Origin: Acanthosepion lycidas
Lineage: Eukaryota > Mollusca > Cephalopoda > Sepiida > Sepiidae
Direction of reading: 5' to 3'
DNA: 64,000 nucleotides
NCBI GenBank assembly: GCA_963932145.1
Contig: OZ010571.1
Coordinates: 155,023,789 to 155,087,788, forward strand
Of the stretch, positions 42,765-54,078 are shown piece by piece (the first letter of the stretch is position 1; the number at the start of each line of letters is the position of its first letter). The notes beneath the pieces are model-generated. The model searched no databases. It worked only from the letters and a program-made list of their open reading frames with translations, and was not told the DNA's origin. The position numbers and the translations under genes are program-made.

Positions 42765-42790
42765 ATGCGTGTGTATATGCGTGTGTGTGT
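42696..42790. repeat. (TA)n(GT)n microsatellite
   Basis: TA array to about 42738, then GT array with short interruptions. Confidence 0.95.
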
Positions 42791-43690
42791 TGAGTTTTGT
42801 ATATTTGTATTTTAGTACTCTGAGAAAATCCAAGGGGATGAAATGATTGTGATTTTGTTTAAAATAGATTGTAGCGCTAAAATAAATAGTCGGAAAATTG
42901 TATATAATAAATATTTGATTAACAAACAAAAACTGTTATTTTGTAAATAATTTGATATTTATTTACATGATCATGTGAACATAAGTAAATAATTTATTCA
43001 AAATCGTTTTATAAAAAAATATTTCGTGAATTCAAAATTGCTCAAGAGAAAAGTGATAAATACATCTATTTTGGACTTATCCGTGATAATTGCATATTTT
43101 TGGTCGATGCCAGTGTTAAAAAAAGATTAAAATAAGATTTTGATTGTTGATTCTAAATCTAGGCATACCCTCCTCACTTAGAAGCATACATTTTTCCTTG
43201 AGTTTTTCTTTATGTCTTACTGAAGCAAAAGGTAGAAATTCTAGAACTTGTGATGATTTTTGATTAGAAAGTTCATGTTTCGTTTTTTATATACTGCACT
43301 CCATAGCTACGTATGCAGTCAGTACGGTGACAAGACTAGACCGAGGGCTTCCTAGACTGAAGTTAGGGAGAAGAGTTTCCTCGATGGAACGAACGGACAT
43401 GTATCCATGACCCCGATGAGCCTTCAAGTTGGAAGACAACGATTGTGGTATGAAATGGGTCCCGCCAGGTTTGTTGCCCAAGGCACGCGACGCAGGAATT
43501 AATACTTCTCTGAATTTCAACCCAGATCTCAGTTTCCCGGATGTGCAATGACCCTACAACCACACCCTGTCATACAGAGTACATAAGGTAGTCGAGAACA
43601 CATTGAAGACCATAAGACAACAGCCATATATTACAAAACTAAATTTATTGATGCAAAACTTGGTACACATATGCAGTAATAGTTGTATTA
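42791..43690. other. No recognised gene
   Basis: Minus frames at 43287-43520 and 43363-43563 are open but unrecognised. The block 43290-43560 is less AT-rich than its flanks and lies directly downstream (on minus) of the mariner remnant, so it may be part of an older element. Confidence 0.45.
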
Positions 43691-43699
43691 CATGTTTAT

Positions 43700-44605
43700 T
43701 TGATGTAATCACATTTAGCCAAAATGACAGCTTCAATGTAGAAACGGAATTATTGACAAGGACGCATCACATGGTCTGTATTGATATTAGATATTACTCG
43801 GATATTGGCGGCTTTTAGGGAATCATATTGTGAGAACATTGATTCCCGTTCAACATGTAATAGTCAAGAAGATTTAGTTACTCACATGTTTAGCTTGGTG
43901 TGGCCGCCATCCAATTTTGGATCACTACAGCTTTATGGGAAGATGCAGGGTCCTGTTGAAACACATACGGCCTTCCATTGCCGACAACGTCTATCTAGGG
44001 CTTCACAAATGTTTCCAGCACCCTAGTGTAGCCAGCAACATTCAACCGAAAATCACGTTGGGGTAGAATAACATGTCCTTTACTACTCACCACCACTAAA
44101 AGCATTAAAGAAGCGGGTGACTTGATGTGGATAATATGAAGGATCCGTACATAACCGCCTGCATGGCTCTGGTTTAATTTTGGAATTTGGATGATATTTT
44201 TTCGTCTGAAAAGGAAGAGCATGCCAGGTTCTTGTGGATGTTTGCTCGTAGCGAACGTCGTTCGTGTGTATTATGTGTATTATCCTCTTATATGAGTTGT
44301 ACCAAATGTCATGCACCACACGAGGACATTTGTGCGCTGTAACACCTGGAGATCTTTGGAAATGGCTATCATGTATGTTCCGGAATAATATTCTGCATCG
44401 GCTGTACGAATTTCGGTGGCCTAATACTAACGGAACACTGTGAATGCTTTCTGCGTTTCGCTAAAGGCGATAAATCCCCACTGGAGGCTTGCAACTCCTT
44501 CTGAACGTTGTACACAAACGAATCGGTGACTTCCAAAAAACATGCAATCTGAACATCGCTGTGCTCTGCGTGTGTCGCAACAAAAATACCCTGTCGTCTC
44601 ATCTT
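43700..44605 (-). pseudogene. Mariner-family transposase pseudogene
   Basis: On minus: MRRQGIFVATHAEHSDVQIA and TDSFVYNVQKELQASSGDL (N-terminal helix-turn-helix), KRRKHSQCSVSIRPPKFV, then in shifted frames GHVILPQRDFRLNVAGYTRV, FVKP and GRPYVFQQDPASSHKA (second Asp). It is related to the copies at 8607 and 9229 but retains the N-terminal domain they lack. Several stops and deletions are present. The element ends were not found. Confidence 0.8.
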
Positions 44606-44717
44606 ATGCGTTATCTGATAGTACGTAATTTATGATCTGAAAAGATAAAAAGCACATTAATTAAGAATTGAAGGCGTACATCATATGTTTTCAAATAATT
44701 TTTGCATCTTGTAGAAC

Positions 44718-44758
<41 letters not shown>

Positions 44759-44759
44759 G
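44718..44759. repeat. (GAT)n microsatellite
   Basis: Perfect trinucleotide array of about 14 units. Confidence 0.95.
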
Positions 44760-45039
44760 TAAAAGGGATAATTGATAAGTAATGTCTCTAGCCCTATAAA
44801 ACAAATTTTAGAGCAAATAAAATAATGAAAATGGTATGAAAAGTGAGTTAATTTATTTCAATTCAAAATTTCAAGTTTATTTTTGCAATGTAGTCAGCAT
44901 TTCGTATTAGTATTTTTCAAACATGTTTTTATTCCATCCTCGACTGAAGTTTCTGGATTTATTTGGAATCAGTTGCTCTTGGTTTGGTTTGGTTTACAGC
45001 ATATCAACCTCAGTAGGTTATTTAATGCCGACAAAATTT

Positions 45040-45125
45040 TTATTGCTGGTAATAATTTTTTCTTCAAAAGTGTATTGCTGGTAATATTTTTTTTCAATAA
45101 TATATTGCTGATAATAATTTTTTTA
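45040..45125. repeat. Short minisatellite, three diverged copies
   Basis: ATTGCTGGTAATAATTTTTT recurs with changes at about 28-38-base spacing. Confidence 0.75.
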
Positions 45126-45317
45126 CAAAGTATTTCTTGTATTAAAAGATATTTTTAACTTTCATAGTGTTTTGACCCCCAGTTTAGGGTTAACTATTTA
45201 CCCATATCTGGGACCGTAACAGGTGCTATCACCCCGGATCAAGGTGACCCTGGTAACACCAGCAATTGTGGTTCCACGTTCCTCAATACCTCCTGATCAG
45301 AGGCTTTGCTGCTGGAC

Positions 45318-45407
45318 GTAGTTTATCGTCATACCCAGGACGTGGATGTAGTTTATCGTCATACCCAGGACGTGGATGTAGTTTATCGTCATACCCAGGA
45401 CGAGAAT
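45318..45407. repeat. 30-bp minisatellite, three copies
   Basis: Unit GTAGTTTATCGTCATACCCA plus GGACGTGGAT is repeated three times, the last with changes in its final bases. The period is a multiple of three, so the open frame 45266-45601 reads repeated SLSSYPGRGC, but nothing else supports a gene. Confidence 0.9.
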
Positions 45408-46100
45408 CAGTTGCTCTTAACAATTTCAGCTTCGTCATCAGATCAAAAATGTTAACTTTTCAAACTTATTCTTTACTTAACGATCGTAGAATGCAAAACG
45501 ATCTAAGCATTGTTATAAACAAACAATATATAAAAAAAGAGTTAAATAAAAATAACAATGCAAATATATCGAATAAAAAATTGAGACATCTTTCTTGCTG
45601 ATCAAATACTGATTTGTTGCAAATATGCTTCTCGGAGTTATTTTAATCCGAACAACAAGAGCGGGGTTGAATGTATATTTGTTTTTATTTCGTTCTTTCC
45701 GTTGCGGCTTTCTTTCGAAGATTTGATGCTGACAACGGGAGACCACTTAGAATTATTCAACATGCAAATCTTGTGATGCATGTTGTTCGTATCTGTGACG
45801 TTACATCACGTGAGCAAATGAAGACTGACAGAATTGATGACCCCAGCGAATACGATGGAAAGATTCCATCTCCCATTACATGGTAAGAAAGGAACAGAAC
45901 AGCGTGTATAGAATGTTCTCGAAATCTTCCTTATTTGCATGTAAGTCAGCAAAGGGATGCACATGTCAAAAAGAAAACAAAAAATGAAAATTAAAAATAA
46001 ACTCATTTGTAAACAAAACCTTATCTTTCTTCTAAACATTTTGTGTATAGCGCACATGCACATCTACGAATAGATCTGCATAGGACAATCAATAACTAAA
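45408..46100. other. No recognised gene
   Basis: The open frame 45671-45886 has no known motif. AT-rich DNA otherwise. Confidence 0.5.
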
Positions 46101-46106
46101 TTTGTT

Positions 46107-46192
46107 TACATTCGGACTATTGTCCTCATGTTTGTAGTTTCTATTTGCAACGTTTCCGGCAATTGTGCCCTCTTGCCTTCATCAGGTGTATA
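46107..46192 (-). mobile_element. SINE-A tail fragment
   Basis: ATTCGGACTATTGTCCTCAT, AACGTTTCCGGCAATTGTGC and CTTGCCTTCATCAGGTG. On minus it reads CCTGATGAAGGC, a hairpin, then GCCGGAAACGTT, with compensating stem changes relative to other copies. Confidence 0.75.
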
Positions 46193-46432
46193 TCAATCTG
46201 GGTATCCTAAATTTCTAGCATCTTAATTCCAGTTACTTTTTATCGCAAAACTCATCATCATTATCGTTAGTAAGCAACCCTGATACACCGCCTTCTTTTT
46301 TAATACTTACTTTTACTAGTCAGGTTAATAGTAATAATTTCTTTTTTGTTATTTATTTTTCGAATGTTTTTTCTTTCATCTTAATTTCAGTTCCTTATTA
46401 TAGCAACTTTTATGGTCGTTTGTAAGCAACGT

Positions 46433-46600
46433 GGTTGGCACGTGAAACTAGAACAGTCTACTCCAGCGAGCGAAATAAAGGGTTCAGTTCGACATTCCAA
46501 CCACCTGAAGAAAGCTGGAGCGTACAACGGCCGAAATGTTGTGATAAATATGGCAACAAAGATGGGGACGATAGTCCGAACAATGTAAATAGTGGTATCT
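46433..46600 (+). mobile_element. SINE-A 3' part
   Basis: GGCACGTGAAACTAGAACAG, CGAAATAAAGGGTTCAGTTC, the hairpin block and ATAGTCCGAACAATGTAAAT are in plus orientation. The tRNA-like head is missing. Confidence 0.8.
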
Positions 46601-47066
46601 TTCTTATGTTCTTAATATTAAACACAGAAATAATTTCAACCAGTTTGATATCAAAAATTCTGTACTTATTAAAAGAGAAAATAAATTAGATGCACATTTT
46701 TTGAAAGTGCAATTATTGATTATATATTCAACAGTTTCTACGAAGAAAAAATACATTGGGAGGTCGGTATATCTTGAATTTTTAATGTCCAGCTTTACAT
46801 TATTTTTAAGAAAGAGGACGGCGTTTTACAACGTATTTCGAATGGAAAACAGAATAGCAACTCACAGCTTATCTCCTGTCACAAACATCTGCATCTATAC
46901 GGAAATCGTTTGGACAGAAAAAGCAAAAGATAGATAAAGATCGATAACACATTGACGTCATTTACTTTACAGGAAAACTATGGTGAATGTTTTCAAACTG
47001 GCTAAAATAACACAAAAAGATTATACTCTTCGTAAGTGGCCAATGAGCAAATCCTCTTCTGATATA
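46601..47066. other. No recognised gene
   Basis: The open frame 46701-46937 has no motif. AT-rich. Confidence 0.5.

Positions 47067-47133
<67 letters not shown>
47067..47133. repeat. (TATC)n microsatellite
   Basis: About 16 tetranucleotide units. Confidence 0.95.
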
Positions 47134-47324
47134 CAATGGAAGGAAACACTAAAAAAAGCTAAATAAATAAAGACTAAAAACAATATTAATCACAGGAGAG
47201 GGTATCTTAAAATGCATATTATATATTTAATCTGCACATATAAGCATATTAATATAAAAAAGTAAAAAAAAAAATCGCATTCTTTTTGGTTCAGTCTCGT
47301 TTCCAATAAACGTTACACATGACC

Positions 47325-48120
47325 TCAAATTAGACTATTCCGAATTTTCCGAATTTTCCGAATTCCAAAGAATACTAGGATGCAGACAAAGGAAACGACC
47401 GGCCCTAAATGATAAGTGGATTCCCGGCAACACTCACGTACCATACACAGTACAAAAAAGCTACCAGAAAAAGAATCATAATGTTTCAACCCATCGTATT
47501 TATAACTCACGCAAAAAATCACTTTCCCGACATCAAGCACTCTCCACAAGATATTCAACAAAGTTACAGTAAAAATCAGTTACAGTTGCACCGAGAACAT
47601 GAAACAAATAATAAAAAAAGGCAACAAGAAAACAGCCAACACACCGTCTGAACAAATTAAACCCACGTGTAACTGCAGAACAAAGAAAGAATATTCCTTA
47701 AACGGCAATTACTAGCAGAGCAATGTAATATACCAAGCCACTGTAGAATCAGCAGGCAACGAAGGAAAAATATAGATCGGTGTAGCTGAAGGACTCTCCT
47801 TTACAAATAGTAAATATGCGAACACCAGAATGATTTCTAAACATATGTGGGAGATTAAAACCCAAAACCAAATCACATCAAAAATATTATGGAAAATAAG
47901 GAAATCAACATCAACATACAAAAATCAATCCAAAAACTATAAACTCTGCCTGAAGGAAAAAATAGCCATAATTATCTTCCTAGACCAACACAAACTACTA
48001 AATAAACGATCAGAACTCATCTCAAAATGCAGACACGAAAACAAATTTTTACGAGGTTTCTCAAAAATCGAAAACTGAAAACGAACAAGAGTAAACGAAA
48101 ATAAACAAAAATAATTAAGA
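47325..48120 (+). pseudogene. Retroelement C-terminal region with degraded GIY-YIG-like endonuclease
   Basis: Frames read KKATRKRIIMFQPIVF and YSKNQLQLHREHETNNKK, then in broken frames a Cys-poor linker. LCLKEKIAIIIFLDQHKLLN and RSELISKCRHENKFL follow in the 47830-48078 frame. The last block closes GIY-YIG-type nuclease domains in a group of RT-bearing elements with Penelope-like features. The central GIY and YIG residues are not preserved. The 3' tail is at 48430-48550. Confidence 0.65.
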
Positions 48121-48280
48121 TTATTGAAATTTTAATCCAAACAAGTAAATAAACTAAGTAGATAATAAACAAATTAACAAACTACGTTCGTACAGATAAA
48201 CACAAGAAAACGTAGTAATAACAACCAACGATAAAATAATCAATGATAAATTAAAAAAGTTACAAATAACAAAAACAATA

Positions 48281-48304
48281 CAAAAAAAAAAAAAAAAAAA
48301 AAAA
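48281..48304. repeat. Poly-A run
   Basis: About 24 bases, almost only A, between the coding remnant and its tail. Confidence 0.9.
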
Positions 48305-48429
48305 ACAATATTCGGATCAACAATAATTCCCACTCAAAATTCCCCTAGAATAATTAAAAACACAACCGTTAACGTCCGCCAAAATAACCTTTAGAATAAT
48401 AGAATTGACTACCCACAATGCACCACTGA

Positions 48430-48550
48430 TTTGTATATATAAATAGTCGAACAAAAACAAAAAGCACAAGGCCTGAAGATCGCTTTTAGCATGAAACAGA
48501 TTGTCGCTTCTGAGTGTTGGTTTTAATGTCCACTTTTATATTTGCATATG
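48430..48550 (+). repeat. Repeat P2 (Penelope-type 3' tail), copy 2
   Basis: TGTATATATAAATAG, GGCCTGAAGATCGC, AGCATGAAACAGATTGTCGC and TTTTATATTTGCATATGC. It matches 14933-15041. Confidence 0.7.
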
Positions 48551-48615
48551 CTCTATCCTTAATAATGAGCACTATAACCCATAAAGTTAACATAGCTTAA
48601 AACTATATTTTATCA

Positions 48616-48620
<5 letters not shown>

Positions 48621-48673
<53 letters not shown>
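48621..48673. repeat. (TA)n microsatellite
   Basis: TA array immediately before repeat P1 copy 2. Confidence 0.95.
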
Positions 48674-48679
<6 letters not shown>

Positions 48680-48930
48680 TACAATGAATCATTTATACAA
48701 AAAGTAGATTAGTAAAGTTAATGATATAAAATGGCGAAAACTCTTCGCAAACAAAATTTTAAAGTTGCATTAACCTACGAACCACTCGATGAATGTTATG
48801 ATCCTTGTTTGTAATAACTACAGTTTGTATAAGTTTTTTTTTATTCTGCTAGTACTTTCAACTGTACACAAAGTCATCCTCAGGCCGAGAAATCGTTTTG
48901 TTTTTAGTAAATCCAGGTAGCATCGGAGAA
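48674..48930. repeat. Dispersed repeat P1, copy 2
   Basis: Matches 14414-14670. On minus it reads CCTGAGGATGACTTTGTGTA, then CAGTTGAAAGTAC; the outer motif is kept while the stem is weaker than in copy 1. Confidence 0.75.
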
Positions 48931-49149
48931 GAAAGATTAAATGCGAATCGAAATACGTTTTTTTAGAAATGTGTTATTGTTAACGGGTAAAAACCTTTAG
49001 AGCGTGCAGTCGCAACGCTAAGGTTGAATTTTTTTTGAAAATTTAAGAGAGTGCGTTTTTAATAATATGGTAATTTGAGAATTTTTTTTTGTAGGAGTTT
49101 ATCAGTCAATGTGACATGAACTAAATTGTTCAATAAATAGAGTAATATC

Positions 49150-49778
49150 TCAGCTGTTATCTATCCAATCTAAGCTTTCGGCTTACATAAGCCATTATCA
49201 AAGATGACAATTACTTTTCAATATATCAACTAATACACGGACGAAACAATAATGATAGTCTGTTTTTGTTGCATGAAAAATTTCAGAGCAACGACAAAGT
49301 CGTGTATACGAGACGCAGAAACGAAAATCGCGTCGCAGCTCGTGACGTCACACATGACCGCGCGAGAGTGAAAACGAGAAGTATTAAGTATGAGAAGCCG
49401 GCTTCTGTTATCAATTATAGTCATCTAAGAATATTTGTGGAGATGTCGTAGTTTATTTTGTTCAGGTAAGGTTTCAACTGTTTTATGTATATAACTTCAA
49501 GAATTTTTAGTTTTTGTTTATTGTTTTCATGTTTAAGTATAGTTGTGTTTTCGACAATAATTTTCCGGAATTGTGTATGAGACCAAGCATATTGTTTTAA
49601 ATGCCTAAGCTTAGATTGGATTTAAACATGTATCAATATGGTGATTTCCTTTCGTCTTTCAATGATAATGTTATTAAGCTGATCAGACAATATGAAAGAA
49701 ACTTACTTAAAATAGACAAAACTTGTCTATATTATTTAATGAAACATGCACCAATGAAAAATTATTGCCTAAATATAC

Positions 49779-49785
<7 letters not shown>
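49150..49785. repeat. Penelope-associated repeat P3, copy 2
   Basis: On minus, GATAATGGCTTATGTAAGCC followed by GAAAGC gives a perfect short hairpin. The far end AATGAAACATGCACC...GCCTAAATATACACA abuts a TA array, as in the copy at 30940-31128. Open frames at 49266 and 49601 are not conserved between copies. Confidence 0.55.
49320..49372. promoter_or_regulatory. GC-rich patch with CRE-type palindrome
   Basis: TGACGTCA at 49343-49350 is a perfect cAMP-response-element core. It lies in a patch with several CG dinucleotides (TCGCGTCGCAGCTCG, GACCGCGCGAG) in otherwise AT-rich DNA. It might be an old retroelement promoter. Function is not shown. Confidence 0.35.

Positions 49786-49838
<53 letters not shown>
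49783..49838. repeat. (TA)n microsatellite
   Basis: TA array. Confidence 0.95.
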
Positions 49839-49840
<2 letters not shown>

Positions 49841-50039
49841 TAAAAAAACAATACACATTTATATCCACATAATTTGAGAAACAAATAAAAAAGCTCATTC
49901 CTTATATCTCAATTTTGAACCTAAAGAACACAGAAATCTATACTCACACATACAATTAAATCTACCAATGCTACTAAAGGACAAAGAAAAAAATACACAA
50001 TTATAAAAAGCAAACGACCACCAATGAATTAATGACAAG

Positions 50040-50540
50040 ATATTGACGAGTGCAGAACTGCAGATCACAATTAAAGAGCCTCAGGTGAAAAGATGCAACC
50101 GACCTTTCTGCAGAGAATGCAGCTACCTATTAGAAGGCCACGAATTTCACTTCAAAGACGGATCCAAATTCAAAATTAAAAAAAAATCACGTCACATGCA
50201 TCTCAGAGAATTAATACACATAATAACATGCAAAGGTCACTCCGAACATTAAATTGGCCAAATCAGCGAGTCAAGTTCGACAGTTCATCGACAACAAATT
50301 AGGGATCCTCACACCAGAAAAATACCCCTTAGCCAACATATAGAGGAATGCGGAAGACGAAATCTGTCAAATTTTAATATCTCATTCTACCAATACGACT
50401 ACAAAACCACTGAACAAAATCGTATTAATAAAGAAACATTTTTCTTCAGCAAGTTTGAACCAATACTCAATTCATTGCATAACGAGAGGAACGTCCCTCA
50501 AAATAGATTCTATCATATTTTCCTTACAATAAGCGACATA
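50040..50540 (+). pseudogene. Penelope-type GIY-YIG endonuclease fragment
   Basis: The frame reads KRCNRPFCRECSYLLEGHEF (a CxxPxCxxC...H zinc-finger-like segment), then FHFKDGSKFKI, a degraded GIY position, CKGHSEH and IGQI, where the YIG tyrosine codon has become a stop (TAA). VHRQQIRDP and SQHIEECG follow, then FKFEPILNSL-like residues near 50455. Order and spacing match the C-terminal endonuclease of Penelope-like elements, which nicks target DNA for RT priming. No RT domain is visible upstream. Confidence 0.8.
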
Positions 50541-50795
50541 TAAAACCAGTTACGCCCCTTTATTTTTTTTTTCGTTTGCTCAAGACACAAGCGTCAACTT
50601 GTGGGAATATAAATATTTACAAACTTTTTGAAAAGCTAAAGTGAAACTGATTAAAGGAAAATATTTTTTTCTGAAAACCCAAATGTAAGTAAAACAATTT
50701 TAATTTTAATATTTCTCTGTAAAAATGCATGTATTATAAATATTACATTTAAATAAATAGAAATATTAGGAGTTTTTTCAAATCTTATTCTCTTC

Positions 50796-50829
50796 TCTCT
50801 CTCTCTCTATATATATATATATACACCCC

Positions 50830-50909
<80 letters not shown>

Positions 50910-51021
50910 ATATAATATAAAAGGCTCAAATACTAATATTCCATGGTTATAATTTATTACATTGGAATCGTAATCACAATCCAATTTATCAGACCTACAA
51001 ATTCAAAAAGAAATCGGAAAA

Positions 51022-51064
<43 letters not shown>

Positions 51065-51076
51065 ATATATATATAT
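50796..51076. repeat. (TC)n, (TA)n and (TATC)n microsatellites
   Basis: TC then TA (to 50904, interrupted by a CACCCCCC string), followed after about 115 bases by a (TATC)n(TA)n array at 51021-51076. Confidence 0.95.
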
Positions 51077-51333
51077 ACGTTTGATTGAATGTGACAAAGA
51101 AGATCTCATAAGTTGCTTTGTTAGGTTTTTATAATGTTTTTACACTTTTTCTTTTTTTTGGGAGGTGAAAAAAAAAAAAAAAAAACTCCCATCGCTTTAG
51201 GTCAGTTCATTGCCTTTTTCAAAGGATTCGTTTTTTTATATGTTTTCCTGTGTTTGTGTTCTAAGTTTTTTTGTGTGGATGTAATAGAAATTCTAAGGTG
51301 TGTTCGAAGAAATGTGGTTGTGATTCTATTTTG

Positions 51334-51355
51334 GGGTGTCTTTTAAAAGACACCC
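51334..51355. repeat. 22-bp perfect palindrome
   Basis: GGGTGTCTTTT is followed immediately by its exact reverse complement. The centre is TTTTAAAA. Confidence 0.95.
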
Positions 51356-51690
51356 AACAAGTTACTGCCGTTTCCGAAGTTTGGGGATTAGTTTAAATTG
51401 TTTTATATAAAGAGCCACGGTTATCTTAAGACATCTTTTACAATTAGGTTTCTTTAAAATGATGATGTTATCAACAAGCATTCCTCCAGTCAAGACATCG
51501 TTGTTTGTGGGTATTCAAGTGTTTTTTTAAGATCCTTTTAAGTACTTTGTTAAATTTTTTACTTATCGTCGTCGACGTATATCCGATGTAGATGTTTGAT
51601 TTATAACAAGAGTCACATATTGTACAGGACAGAGAAATTGATAAACAACATTGGGGTTTTTAGGTTTAGATTTGATAAGGCGGATTGCTA
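51340..51690 (-). pseudogene. Second type of GIY-YIG-like endonuclease fragment
   Basis: On minus, frames give NPNVVYQFLCP, then YVTLVINQTSTSDIRRR, later IILKKPNCKRCLKITVALYI and KQFKLIPKLRKRQ. The order VVY-x-F-x-C, a YIG-like position replaced by VIN, then a basic block with ALxIK fits the C-terminal nuclease of Penelope-like elements, different from the copies at 47325 and 50040. Evidence is moderate since frames are broken. Confidence 0.5.
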
Positions 51691-53734
51691 TTGGTAATTA
51701 TGAAAGTGGCAGATTTTGATTTCTTATAGAATATTGTATGTTTTATACGCTTATTGGGGTAAACAAGTGAAATATAGTGTCTAATGATGCGTCGTAAAAC
51801 GAATTAATCATGTTCATAATTTTTTTTTTTGCACCTAGTTGCAATAAAAGATAATTTTATTTAAAAAAATATCTGAAAGCTGAGCTGTTATTTTATATTT
51901 ACAATTAAACCCCACCCCAATAAAGGATCAGCCTCATGTAATGCCAATTACAACATTTTGGTGGCCCTAAACATATCTTTATTGAATGTTACTCATATAT
52001 ACTAAGTCGATTATACCGTAAGGTTATCATCCCTTTTCGAAACATACTGGCTGCTGAGTTTTCGAAAAGTGAAAACACTTCTAGACCAGCATTACATTTA
52101 CATACTTAAAATAGCATTCATTTTTTTATGTAAATTAGTGGCACCATATTTGTTTATATTGGTAAAAAGAAATGAGAGAAACTAACAATAAACACTTTTA
52201 AAAATATCATTTATCTTCGCTTCAAAATTAAATATATATTCATCAAAGTAAATATTACCAGAATATACAGATGATACGCAAAGGATATTTATCAGTCATA
52301 AAATCAATGATGGGAATAAAACAAATCTTATAATTTAAATCAACAATGCACTTTTTTTTTGCACATTAACATTGAACATTCGTTTAAATTATAGAACCTC
52401 ATTGAGAGTGTAACTTGATCGTAAATTCAGCTGTCTCAATGGTGATTGATGAAATGATACAGGTTTAGTTTTGTCACTAAAAACTACTCTCTCCCTTTTC
52501 TCCTATTTTTTTCTGGATATGTACTTCAATCCTTAATTTTGACATTTGGAATAAAGTTTATTAGATTTATTAGTTATAGCTTAGATTTTTTAATGGTGAT
52601 GTGGTTGTAGGTAGCGTAGTAGGAATCTATCATTTTAATATAATGATTTGTTTTAAATTGACTACTAAGGAAAACTTAAAAAAAATTCATAAATCATTTT
52701 TTTGTTTCTTGTCTTCGTCAACGTCCTGCACATATACACATTCACCTGTACAAATACAGTTACACAAATGCACCAGATTTACTTTTATTTTCAATAATCA
52801 ATTGCTGATGAATACTCTAATCAAACTGCTTTTTGGCTTTATTGCCCTTATCTCGGCAGACACACGAAACGCCTTTATTATACATTTTTATTACTCTCCG
52901 TCCGAAAACTTTTCGTCATTGTTTTTATTGTAATGTCAAACTTTGTTTTTTCCATATCTCAACGAGAAAATAATCCTCAATGAAGAAGTATTGAATGCAA
53001 GGGGAGATAATCCCATCGAAATCAGAATTTTGAATTTACACGATCGAAGATTATGGTTTCTGAGTTTTCAATTACATTTGCTCATTTTTATTGAAATATC
53101 ATCTGATCTTTGTCACATCTGTGCCGTTAGTTTCATAATATTTCTAGCATTAGTCGATTTTTAATAATTTCTTTTATTTCAAATTGCATATTTTCACTTG
53201 TACAATGAATTAAAAAGATTCAAAATTAAAATCAAATGCATGACTGTATATCGCCTGCAAAACACTGTATGGTCGTTGGGGGTAGCACATGTACTGCAGC
53301 CGCAACAAAAGATAGCCTCATGGAACCTAACCTTATTCAGGTTGGTCTTTGAATTTACTCCACTAAACCCTATTAATAATATGATTAGCGAGAAACCAAT
53401 TACGTTAAAATGAAAGTCGATAAAACGCCACAAAATGGTAGACGTGGAGAAAGATAAGATTGCTTAAAATAGACGAAAAGAAATATAAAAACAGATATAA
53501 ATGAGTGGGGGCAGAAATTCTCTGAGAATTGTGCAAACTTTGTCTGTTTAAACATAACAATAAATACTAGGAACACAAAACAGTAATTACCTTTGAAAAT
53601 TGGATAAACTATTATCATTGAGATTTAGACAGTTAGCACTAACCAGTAAGAAAGGCATTTTTCGATATTATTAAAAAAATAAAAAGTAAGCTAAATAATG
53701 TATAAATCACTGAAATATCAGTATTTGTCTATAT
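51691..53734. other. 2 kb without recognised genes
   Basis: Open frames at 52601-52933 and 52943-53164 are unrecognised. An internal ATG at 52810 starts MNTLIKLLFGFIALISADT, which looks signal-peptide-like but leads to a stop after 41 codons. AT-rich DNA elsewhere. Confidence 0.45.
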
Positions 53735-54078
53735 TTCTGAGATGAGGTATTATGTACATTATTTACATTATGTCGAACTGAACCCTTTATTTCGCTCACT
53801 GGGGTAGACTGTTCTAGTTCCACATGCCATGTTTAATGGATGTCAGTTATCAGTTACCTTCTGTTAATTTCCCTCTGAAAGTTCTCCACTGCCTTAACCG
53901 GCTATTGAACTCACACACTTTGGTTCCTGTCAGTCTACCCCAGTGAGCGAAATAAAGGGTTCAGTTCGACATTCCAACCACCTGAAGAAGGCCGAAGAGT
54001 ACAACGGCCGAAACGTTGTAATAAATATGGCGACAAAAACGAGGACAATAGTTCGAATAATGTAAATAATGTACTGAA
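53735..54078. mobile_element. SINE-A fold-back pair
   Basis: 53735-53930 is a SINE-A in minus orientation with an internal deletion in the tail. 53932-54078 is SINE-A tail and body in plus orientation. CGAACTGAACCCTTTATTTC (left) and GAAATAAAGGGTTCAGTTCG (right) are exact complements, and the tip is GTCAGTCTACCCCAG. Compare the smaller fold-back at 1104-1335. Confidence 0.85.

Noticed and set aside
43287..43563. Two open minus frames next to a mariner remnant
   Set aside because: Neither matches the transposase or another family; overlapping open frames in a slightly GC-richer block are expected by chance.
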